From JBHHYR01 sp046757585 (GTDB taxonomy: Bacteria; Desulfobacterota; Binatia; HRBIN30), in assembly GCA_046757585.1 (NCBI GenBank), contig JBHHYR010000108.1, positions 1 through 13,130 of the forward strand: a stretch of 13,130 nucleotides of DNA. Reading direction: 5' to 3'. The notes beneath the pieces were generated by a model. That model did not search any database. It saw only the letters and a list, made by a program, of their open reading frames with translations, and had not been told where the DNA came from. Position numbers and translations under genes: made by a program. Of the stretch, positions 7,781 through 13,130 are shown piece after piece. Numbering within the stretch: the stretch's first letter is position 1; every line of letters begins with the position of its first letter.

Positions 7781-8029
7781 ATGGCCTGGCACTCGTGCTA
7801 CGCGACACCTGTTGAGGCCGAGGCGCACGTCGTGAAAGGCTTCCTCGAGCACTACGGCGTGCCCTGTCTGCTCGAGAATGATCGGTTCGGCGCGCAGCCG
7901 CTGACCTTCTGCGCCCTGGGGCAAGTCCGGATCTTGGTGCCCGAGCATTGGCTGCGGATCGCGCAGGGATTGATCAACGGCCGCAAGCAGCGGCACTTGC
8001 GCCTCGTTCAACGGAAGGACGATGCCTAA
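7781..8029 (+). CDS. Small DUF2007-type protein overlapping the mutase gene
   Basis: An 82-aa protein resembling the DUF2007 family (small ferredoxin-like-fold proteins called putative signal transducers). The features seen are: an opening W-x-x-CYATPVEAEAHVVKGFLE helix-strand unit, then GVPCLLEND, a central loop, and GQVRILVPEHWLRIAQGLI, where family members have a G-x-V-x-V-x-V-P strand followed by a helix. No signal peptide or membrane segment. AGAGGT lies five bases before the ATG. Its stop overlaps the ATG of the mutase gene by eight bases (ATGCCTAA), so the two are likely translationally coupled. The family's biochemical role is not established; context suggests an accessory or regulatory partner of the mutase. 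The family call rests on pattern and length. Confidence 0.72.
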   Translation: MAWHSCYATPVEAEAHVVKGFLEHYGVPCLLENDRFGAQPLTFCALGQVRILVPEHWLRIAQGLINGRKQRHLRLVQRKDDA

Positions 8030-9662
8030 GTCGAAAAGCGCACGGAGACAGACGGTGTATCCGCAAGCGGCCGATCGTTTGCCGGCCTACACGACCATCT
8101 CCGACATGGAGGTGGAAGCCGTGTACACTCCAGAAGACCTGGGAGACTGGTCGTACGAACGCGCGCTCGGCCATCCCGGAGCATACCCGTTCACGCGCGG
8201 CGCCTATCCCAGCATGTACCGGGGCAAGTTGTGGACGATGCGGCAGTTTGCCGGGTTCGGGACTGCTGAAGACACGAACGAACGTTTCAGGTTCTTACTC
8301 GCGCAGGGACAAACCGGCCTCTCTACGGCTTTCGATATGCCCACCCTGATGGGGTACGACGCCGATCATCCGCGCGCGCTCGGTGAAGTCGGACGGGAAG
8401 GGGTCGCCGTGTCCAGCGTCGCCGATATGGAAGCGCTGTTCGCCGGCATTCCGCTCGAACAAGTGACAACCTCGATGACCGTGAATTGCACCGCAAGCGT
8501 GTTGCTGGCGATGTATCTCGCCGTCGCTGAGCGCCGGGGGATTGCGTGGGACACGCTCGGGGGAACTATCCAGAACGATATGCTCAAGGAGTTCATTGCG
8601 CAGAAAGAGTGGATCTCGCCGCCACAACCGTCCCTGCGCGTCATCACCGATATGATCGAGTTCTGCACGCGTTACGTACCACGCTGGCATCCGGTATCCA
8701 TCTCCGGCTACCACATGCGTGAAGCGGGCGCCACCGCCGTGCAGGAGTTGGCGTTTACGCTCGCAGACGGCATCGGGTACGTGCGAGCGGGGATCGACCG
8801 GGGTCTCGACGTGGACAGCTTTGCGCCGCAGCTTTCGTTTTTCTTCAATCTCCACAGCGATTTTCTGGAGGAGATCGCCAAGTTGCGGGCGGCGCGCCGC
8901 ATGTGGGCAAAGATCATGCGGGAGCGCTTTTGCGCCAAAAACCCGCGTTCGTGGCTGCTGCGTACACATTGTCAGACGGCCGGCTGCAGCTTGACGGCGC
9001 AACAGCCGCTCAATAATGTCATACGGGTAGCGCTGCAGGCCCTGGCCGGAGTGCTCGGTGGGACCCAGTCGCTGCACACGAACTCCATGGACGAGACGCT
9101 CGCGTTGCCCAGTGAGCAAGCCGTCCTGGTAGCGCTGCGCACGCAACAGATCATTGCCGAAGAGACTGGGGTGACGAACACGGTCGATCCTCTCGGTGGA
9201 AGTTATGCCATCGAGGCACTTACTGACCGGCTCGAAAGGGAGGCTAGGGCGTATATCGACCGTATCGATGAGCTTGGCGGTATCGTCCGTGCCATCGAAC
9301 TTGGATATCCACAGAAGGAAATTGGCGAGGCGTCGTACCATTATCAGCAACAGCTGGATCGTGGGGAAAAGGTGGTCGTGGGCGTCAACCGGCACCTCTT
9401 GGAAGCGGAGCCACCCATCGAGGTCCTACGCATCAACCCCGACGTTGAAGGCAGGCAGGCGCGACGCGTGCGGGAGCGCAAGCGGACACGCAACTGCACG
9501 GCTGTGCGGGAGGCGCTCGCGTCCGTTGAGGAAGCCGCCACGGACGGGAAGAATCTCATGCCGCCGATTATCGCAGCGGTACAGCAGGAATGTACCGTAG
9601 GAGAGATCGCCGACGTGTTCCGGTCAGTCTTCGGCGTGTACCGAGACCCAGCATGGCTGTGA
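8022..9662 (+). CDS. icmA: B12-dependent acyl-CoA mutase large subunit, isobutyryl-CoA mutase type
   Basis: Catalytic TIM-barrel subunit (546 aa) of a coenzyme-B12 carbon-skeleton mutase; it lacks the fused B12 domain of long methylmalonyl-CoA mutases, which the next gene supplies. Motifs: YPFTRGAYPSMYRGKLWTMRQ, AFDMPTLMGYD, GTIQNDMLKEF, SISGYHMREAGATAVQELA, HCQTAGCSLTAQQPLNN, GGTQSLHTNSMDE, VDPLGGSY. Specificity positions: F76 in RQFAGFG and Q194 in FIAQKEW, 118 residues apart, the same spacing as Phe80/Gln198 of Streptomyces IcmA and Tyr89/Arg207 of methylmalonyl-CoA mutase. Phe plus Gln is the isobutyryl-CoA mutase pair, so the likely reaction is n-butyryl-CoA to isobutyryl-CoA. The ATG overlaps the upstream DUF2007 gene; the B12 subunit follows after 23 bases. 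Automatic annotation would probably say methylmalonyl-CoA mutase. The repair GTPase (MeaB type) is not in the window. Confidence 0.87.
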   Translation: MPKSKSARRQTVYPQAADRLPAYTTISDMEVEAVYTPEDLGDWSYERALGHPGAYPFTRGAYPSMYRGKLWTMRQFAGFGTAEDTNERFRFLLAQGQTGLSTAFDMPTLMGYDADHPRALGEVGREGVAVSSVADMEALFAGIPLEQVTTSMTVNCTASVLLAMYLAVAERRGIAWDTLGGTIQNDMLKEFIAQKEWISPPQPSLRVITDMIEFCTRYVPRWHPVSISGYHMREAGATAVQELAFTLADGIGYVRAGIDRGLDVDSFAPQLSFFFNLHSDFLEEIAKLRAARRMWAKIMRERFCAKNPRSWLLRTHCQTAGCSLTAQQPLNNVIRVALQALAGVLGGTQSLHTNSMDETLALPSEQAVLVALRTQQIIAEETGVTNTVDPLGGSYAIEALTDRLEREARAYIDRIDELGGIVRAIELGYPQKEIGEASYHYQQQLDRGEKVVVGVNRHLLEAEPPIEVLRINPDVEGRQARRVRERKRTRNCTAVREALASVEEAATDGKNLMPPIIAAVQQECTVGEIADVFRSVFGVYRDPAWL

Positions 9663-9685
9663 CAGGAAGGAGGGGGAGCGAATCC

Positions 9686-10090
9686 GTGGCTGAGAAGAGA
9701 CTGCGCGTGCTGGTAGCGAAGCCGGGATTGGACGGCCATGACCGGGGCGCCAAGATCATCGCCCGGGCGCTGCGTGACGCGGGCTTCGAGGTCATTTACA
9801 CCGGACTGCATCAAACACCCGAAATGATCGCGGAAGCCGCTCTGCAGGAAGACGTGGACGCCGTTGGGCTCAGCATCCTGTCCGGCGCCCACATGACCCT
9901 GTTTCCCGTCGTCGTCGACCTCTTGAGAAAGAAGGGGCTAGGTGATGTCACCGTCTTTGGAGGTGGAATTGTGCCACGGGAAGACATCCCCGAACTCCAG
10001 AAGCTAGGGGTCAAGGCAATTTTCACCCCTGGGGCGACGACACAGGAGATCGTCACCTGGGTGCGGGAAAACGTGCACGCTCGGTCGTAG
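9686..10090 (+). CDS. icmB: B12-binding small subunit of acyl-CoA mutase
   Basis: Cobalamin-binding Rossmann-like subunit of 134 aa that pairs with the preceding large subunit; Streptomyces IcmB is about this length. It starts RVLVAKPGLDGHDRGAKII, where D-G-H-D-R-G is the DxHxxG motif giving the lower-axial histidine. It continues with VGLSILSG (the SxL motif) and VFGGGIVP (the GG motif), and ends with the typical IFTPGATTQEIVTWV. The GTG at 9686 was chosen because AAGGAGGGGGAG lies at 9667-9678 and the family homology starts just after it. An in-frame ATG at 9653, overlapping the icmA end, is less likely. Cotranscribed with icmA. Confidence 0.92.
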   Translation: MAEKRLRVLVAKPGLDGHDRGAKIIARALRDAGFEVIYTGLHQTPEMIAEAALQEDVDAVGLSILSGAHMTLFPVVVDLLRKKGLGDVTVFGGGIVPREDIPELQKLGVKAIFTPGATTQEIVTWVRENVHARS

Positions 10091-10123
10091 GGGAAGAGCA
10101 CCGGCCAGGCCCCTGGAAAGCCT

Positions 10124-11311
10124 ATGGAACGTCGGCCACTGGTCATCGTGGGCGCGGGACCTGCGGGGACGGCGACGGCTCTGTTTCTTCAGGGCCAGGA
10201 CCCTAGGCTGGCTGGCGAGGCGTTGATCCTTGAGAAGGCACGACACCCGCGCCAGAAGGTGTGTGCCGGTGGGCTGATCCCACACACACTCCAGTGTCTG
10301 GCAGAACTCGGCGTTGCCCTGTCGGTTCCCGCTGTAACCGTGCATCGTGCCAGCGTGGCGGTACCGGGTTGTTCCTTGCGTTACGAGGGCCATGACCTCT
10401 GCTGCATCGTCCGTCGCAGCGAGTTCGATTACTCGCTCGTACAAGCATGCCGGCAGCGAGGTGTGGAGGTGCGCGAGGATGAGAAGGTCGTCGCGCTACG
10501 GCGTGAGAACGATGGTGTCCGAATCGAGACGACCCGTGGCGAGTATCACGCGCGTGTCGTCGTGGGAGCAGACGGATCCGGGAGTGTCGTCCGCCGCCGA
10601 CTGGTCAGCGACGCCGGCACGTGCGTCGGTCGGGCGGTGATGTGTGACGTGCCCGCGAAGCGGACCGGCTGGAACGGTTTCGCCGAAGCACGCTACGATT
10701 TCAGTTTCTTGCCACGGCGCCGGGGCTTGCGCGGGTATGCGTGGGCTTTTCCGTGCCTGATCGGTGGAGAGCCGCACGTCAACCTCGGCGTCTACAGCCT
10801 GCAGGCGCGAGGCGCTGGGCGGCTGCTGCGCCAGCTGCTTGAAGATGAGCTCGCCCGCGCAGGGGCTCCGCAGGCTCCCATGAAGTCGTTTCCGATTCGC
10901 TGGTATGGACGGCGCACGCGCCTGACAGTGCCCCATGTCCTGCTGGCAGGAGACGCTGCCGGGGCTGAGCCTCTCATGGGAGAGGGGATCTCGTTCGCTT
11001 TCGAATATGGCCGTCGCGCTGCCGCTGCTGCCTGCTGCGGCCTGGCGACCGGAGATGTCGGGTTCAGCGACTACGAGCGGGCGGTTGCCGGATCGTGGAT
11101 GGGCAAGAAGCTGCGCCGGCTCGGCTTGGCCACGCACCTGTTTTATGGTCCAACGTGGCCACTTTGGTTTGCCGTCGCAGCCCGTAGCCGCCAGGCGCAG
11201 GAAATCGGGATCCGCTGGTACAACGGGGTAGACGGCTGGGATCGGTGCAGCGCTTGGCATGCAGCGCGGGCCTGGTTCCGCGGCAACCCGCAGCCAGCGC
11301 GCACACACTAG
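10124..11311 (+). CDS. Geranylgeranyl-reductase-family FAD-dependent oxidoreductase
   Basis: Flavoprotein of 395 aa in the geranylgeranyl reductase / FAD monooxygenase superfamily. FAD-binding GxGxxG is at 10-15 (VGAGPAG). RQKVCAGGL at 43-51 corresponds to the family's PRxKxCGGGL signature with C47. VRRSEFD lies at 97-103, VVGADGSGSVVRR at 147-158, GYAWAFP at 204-210 (the family's YxWxFP), and the second FAD motif LLAGDAAGAEPLMGEGI at 273-289. These enzymes reduce isoprenoid double bonds in lipids, quinones or chlorophyll side chains, and some are hydroxylases; the substrate here cannot be read from sequence. The C-terminus has a Trp-rich stretch (about 330-390) that may touch membrane. It is 33 bases after icmB on the same strand, so probably the last gene of that unit. 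Confidence 0.83.
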   Translation: MERRPLVIVGAGPAGTATALFLQGQDPRLAGEALILEKARHPRQKVCAGGLIPHTLQCLAELGVALSVPAVTVHRASVAVPGCSLRYEGHDLCCIVRRSEFDYSLVQACRQRGVEVREDEKVVALRRENDGVRIETTRGEYHARVVVGADGSGSVVRRRLVSDAGTCVGRAVMCDVPAKRTGWNGFAEARYDFSFLPRRRGLRGYAWAFPCLIGGEPHVNLGVYSLQARGAGRLLRQLLEDELARAGAPQAPMKSFPIRWYGRRTRLTVPHVLLAGDAAGAEPLMGEGISFAFEYGRRAAAAACCGLATGDVGFSDYERAVAGSWMGKKLRRLGLATHLFYGPTWPLWFAVAARSRQAQEIGIRWYNGVDGWDRCSAWHAARAWFRGNPQPARTH

Positions 11312-11406
11312 ACGATGCGGAGCAGGCGGTTGTTCGGCATAGACCAGAGTCTAAGCGCAGGGGCATTGCTCCCGTGGCCGGCGTGTTTGTAGCGCTTCGC
11401 GGAGCC

Positions 11407-11428
11407 TGTCAATGAAAATGAGACAGTC
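11407..11428 (+). repeat. IS left terminal inverted repeat
   Basis: Starts TGTCAATGA, has three variable bases, then TGAGACAGTC. It pairs with 13102-13123 with four mismatches in 22 positions. It lies 11 bases beyond the orfB stop. Confidence 0.8.
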
Positions 11429-11439
11429 ATCTTCGGAAT

Positions 11440-12564
11440 TTAGTGAGCAGCCGCGAGTGTCGAGGGACTGATCGTCTCGGCAGCAGCGGCGTTGATATTG
11501 GGGGTACCCATGCCCTTGCCCGGGTGGAGTTCGTGGCTCTGAGGCGATTCTACGAGGTCGGATTTCTCGGCGACGAGCGCCTGCGGCGGCTTGGGTGGGT
11601 TGATCCACACTTCGGTGGGCAGGGCGGCCGGCTTCGGCAAGCCGCGCACGAAGCGCTCCGGATGGGCGGCGAAGGCCGCCTCGAGGACGTCGGCCCGGGC
11701 GGCAAGCTTTGCGTCCGCGCGGCCTGTGTGAACATCCTCGGGGGTCAGCATCCCGATGCCGCTGTGACGGTGCTCGGTGTTGTACCAGCGGAAGAACGCC
11801 CGGCAGAACGCTCGGGCGTCCTCGATCGAGCCGAAGCGATCGGGGAACTCCGGGCGGTACTTGAGTGTCTTGAACTGCGCCTCGGAGTACGGGTTGTCGT
11901 TCGAGACGTGCGGGCGGCTGTGGGTCTTGGTGACGCCCAGATCGCTCAGCAGCAGCGCCACGACCTTCGACTTCATCGACGAGCCCCGGTCGGCATGGAG
12001 GGTGAGCTGGCCGGGGACGATGCCCTGGCGGATGCAGGTCGCACCGATGAGCTTCTTGGCCAGGACCTTGCTCTCGCGGTGGGCGACCATCCAGCCGACC
12101 ACGCAGCGGCTGAAGACGTCGAGGATGACGTAGAGGTAGAAGTAGGTCCACTTCGCCGGCCCCGCCAGCTTGGTGATGTCCCAGCTCCACAGCTCGTTCG
12201 GGCCGGTGGCCAGGAGCTCGGGAGCGCTGTAGTGGGGGCGGCGGAGCTGGTCGCGGCGCTCGCGCACCTCCTGGTTCTCCTCCAGGATGCGGTACATCGT
12301 GCGCTCCGAGCACAGGTAGCGATCCTCGTCGAGCAGCTGGGCGAAGATCGCCCCCGGACACTGATCGACGAAGCGCGGCTCGTGCAGGATCTCGAGCACC
12401 CCGGCCCGCTCGGCCGGGCTGAGAGTGCGTGGCGGGCTCGGCCGCGGCGGGGGCTCCGTCGTCCCGGGAGAGCGATGGCGGTAGTAGGTCGCCGGGGGAA
12501 CACCCAGCGCAGCGCAGCTGGGCGCGACCCCGAGGCTGGGTCCGATCTGACTGACCGTCTCCAT
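11440..12564 (-). CDS. IS3-family transposase OrfB (DDE integrase core)
   Basis: Catalytic part of the transposase, 374 aa if started at the ATG 12564. An HTH_21-like region covers about residues 45-105 (ILHEPRFVDQCPGAIFAQLLDED). The integrase core has D129 (WSWDITKL), D192 (HADRGSS) and E228 (SEAQFKTLKYR), giving a D-D(35)E spacing, followed by FRWYNTEHRHSGIGMLTPEDVH. The last 90 residues are a Pro/Ala-rich tail containing VWINPPKPP. The frame is open upstream to beyond the slippery run at 12609-12616, so the main product is expected to be an OrfA-OrfB fusion spanning 13058 to 11440 by -1 frameshifting. Alternatively, the ATG overlaps the orfA stop as TGATG, allowing coupled restart. Confidence 0.93.
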   Translation of the reverse strand: METVSQIGPSLGVAPSCAALGVPPATYYRHRSPGTTEPPPRPSPPRTLSPAERAGVLEILHEPRFVDQCPGAIFAQLLDEDRYLCSERTMYRILEENQEVRERRDQLRRPHYSAPELLATGPNELWSWDITKLAGPAKWTYFYLYVILDVFSRCVVGWMVAHRESKVLAKKLIGATCIRQGIVPGQLTLHADRGSSMKSKVVALLLSDLGVTKTHSRPHVSNDNPYSEAQFKTLKYRPEFPDRFGSIEDARAFCRAFFRWYNTEHRHSGIGMLTPEDVHTGRADAKLAARADVLEAAFAAHPERFVRGLPKPAALPTEVWINPPKPPQALVAEKSDLVESPQSHELHPGKGMGTPNINAAAAETISPSTLAAAH

Positions 12565-13058
12565 CACGATATCTCGCTGTCCAGCGGCGTCCCCAGCAAG
12601 GCCGCGACTTTTTTTTGGACCTCCACCAGTGCCTCCGCCCGCTCCGCGCGCTTTCGCCACTTGTCGATCTCTCGCGCCTGCTCGGCGAGCTTCTTGTCCC
12701 GCGGATCCGGTGGCTCCGCCTTCGGCCCGCGCTTCCTCGGCGTCAGCCCCTCCACCTCGCCGCGGTCCCGCGCCTTGCGCCAGCTCGACAGGCTCGAGGA
12801 GTACACCCCCTCGCGCCGCAGCAGCGCTCCGACCGCACCCGGGGTCGTGCAGCGATCCGCCTCACGCAGGATCCGCCGCTTGTACTCGGCGGTGAACCGC
12901 CGGCGCTTCGCCTTGGCCTCGACCTCAGTCTCCGCCAGCGCCAGGGTGCCCGCGGAACCCGCCGCGGGTGAGACGGACGGGGAAACTACACTCGCCCTAC
13001 GGGCTCCTTCCGTTTCCCCGTCCGTCTCACCCAAGAGCTTCTTCTCCACCATCTTCAT
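12564..13058 (-). CDS. IS3-family transposase OrfA (helix-turn-helix)
   Basis: DNA-binding part of the IS transposase, 164 aa. Residues about 50-98 (KRRRFTAEYKRRILREADRC, then GALLRREGVYSSSLSSWRKAR) are the transposase-8 HTH that recognises the terminal repeats. Residues about 119-152 (DKKLAEQAREIDKWRKRAERAEALVEVQKK) form the usual leucine-zipper-like coiled coil. The first ~48 residues are extra compared with typical OrfA, are low in complexity, and are encoded partly by a perfect hairpin. No in-frame ATG, GTG or TTG exists between that region and the HTH, and GGGAAGGA lies seven bases before the ATG at 13058, supporting this start. The stop overlaps the orfB ATG by one base. Confidence 0.9.
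   Translation of the reverse strand: MKMVEKKLLGETDGETEGARRASVVSPSVSPAAGSAGTLALAETEVEAKAKRRRFTAEYKRRILREADRCTTPGAVGALLRREGVYSSSLSSWRKARDRGEVEGLTPRKRGPKAEPPDPRDKKLAEQAREIDKWRKRAERAEALVEVQKKVAALLGTPLDSEIS
12609..12616 (-). promoter_or_regulatory. A8 slippery run for programmed -1 frameshift
   Basis: On the coding strand the orfA frame reads GTC CAA AAA AAA GTC. A run of eight A followed by G fits the A-AAA-AAG slippery site of IS3-family elements. Codon starts in orfA and orfB differ by exactly -1 across it, so slippage gives ...EVQKK joined to SRGLAGDAAG. Confidence 0.82.
12966..13032. repeat. Perfect 21-bp inverted repeat (hairpin) inside orfA
   Basis: Arms at 12966-12986 and 13012-13032 are exact reverse complements around a 25-base loop. 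The arms hold GTGAGACGGACGGGG, close to the GTGAGACAGTCGGG at the right IS end. It covers about codons 9-31 of orfA, so the transposase mRNA would carry a very stable stem just after its start codon. Confidence 0.95.
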
Positions 13059-13101
13059 CCATCGGTTCCTTCCCGTCCTCTACAGTAAACTACCACCACC
13101 C

Positions 13102-13123
13102 GACTGTCTCACGGTCATTGGCA
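13102..13123 (-). repeat. IS right terminal inverted repeat
   Basis: Read on the - strand it starts TGCCAATGA, has three variable bases, then TGAGACAGTC, the partner of 11407-11428. It lies upstream of orfA and may overlap the transposase promoter. Confidence 0.8.
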
Positions 13124-13130
13124 GAGAGGG

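Larger units (their letters stand above)
11407..13123 (-). mobile_element. IS3-family insertion sequence, about 1.7 kb
   Basis: Complete-looking element of 1717 bases: two overlapping transposase frames on the - strand flanked by imperfect inverted repeats. Ends begin TG and finish CA, as in IS3-family elements. Both frames are open and the DDE triad is intact, so it may still be active. No 3-5-base target duplication is evident: the left flank reads GGAGCC and the right GAGAGG. The window stops seven bases after the right end. It lies 95 bases after the flavoprotein stop and interrupts no visible gene. Confidence 0.85.

Noticed and set aside
8295..9395. 366-codon open frame on the - strand opposite icmA
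   Set aside because: Antisense shadow of a highly conserved mutase gene; composition is Arg/His-rich and no motif is seen.
7781..11311. A new defence or antiphage system
   Set aside because: All genes here fall in metabolic families; no nuclease, helicase, NTPase or toxin-antitoxin pair is present outside the IS.
11360..11373. Short hairpin GGGGC/GCTCCC as terminator of the flavoprotein gene
   Set aside because: Only five pairs including a G-T wobble and no clear T-run after it.
11351..12361. 336-codon open frame on the - strand in another frame of orfB
   Set aside because: Pro/Arg/His-rich shadow of the transposase, which has the DDE motifs in its own frame.

Overview
The window is GC-rich bacterial chromosome with dense coding. 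Nine of its genes run on the + strand, and an insertion sequence lies at the right end on the - strand. Gene content (RNase E/G with a basic tail; alaC-hom-glpX; B12-dependent acyl-CoA mutase; geranylgeranyl-reductase-like flavoprotein; a secreted protein with a Pro/Thr-rich linker) suits a proteobacterial or deltaproteobacteria-like lineage such as Binatota-type metagenomic genomes. That placement is an impression from style, not a proof.

Layout. (1) 1-2193: Rne/Rng-family ribonuclease, cut at its 5' end by the window edge. (2) 2322-3941: secreted lysyl-oxidase-family protein with its own probable promoter and a strong Shine-Dalgarno before a GTG start. It carries a copper-binding His cluster, both residues of the LTQ cofactor, an Arg-rich linker made by a 24-bp tandem repeat, and an unrecognised Cys-containing C-terminal domain. 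(3) 4153-7712: alaC-type aminotransferase, homoserine dehydrogenase and a class II fructose-bisphosphatase (GlpX) homologue. The GlpX homologue has substitutions at several positions known as catalytic or metal-binding in the family. (4) 7781-10090: a small DUF2007 protein overlapping the start of a B12-dependent acyl-CoA mutase large subunit, followed by the separate B12-binding subunit. The two specificity positions (F76, Q194) match isobutyryl-CoA mutase rather than methylmalonyl-CoA mutase. (5) 10124-11311: geranylgeranyl-reductase-family flavoprotein. (6) 11407-13123: an IS3-family element with orfA and orfB, an A8 slippery run giving the correct -1 frame change, imperfect 22-bp terminal inverted repeats, and a perfect 21-bp hairpin inside orfA whose arms resemble the terminal repeat.

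How the genes fit together. alaC and hom link alanine/glutamate transamination to aspartate-family amino acid synthesis, and the GlpX homologue follows them. The mutase pair would interconvert n-butyryl-CoA and isobutyryl-CoA, a source of branched acyl starters or a step in short-chain acyl-CoA breakdown. The overlapping DUF2007 gene is the obvious candidate for a regulator or accessory protein. No completely new multi-gene defence or mobile system is visible. The most unusual items are the altered GlpX active site, the apparently intact bacterial lysyl oxidase, and the terminal-repeat-like hairpin inside the IS.
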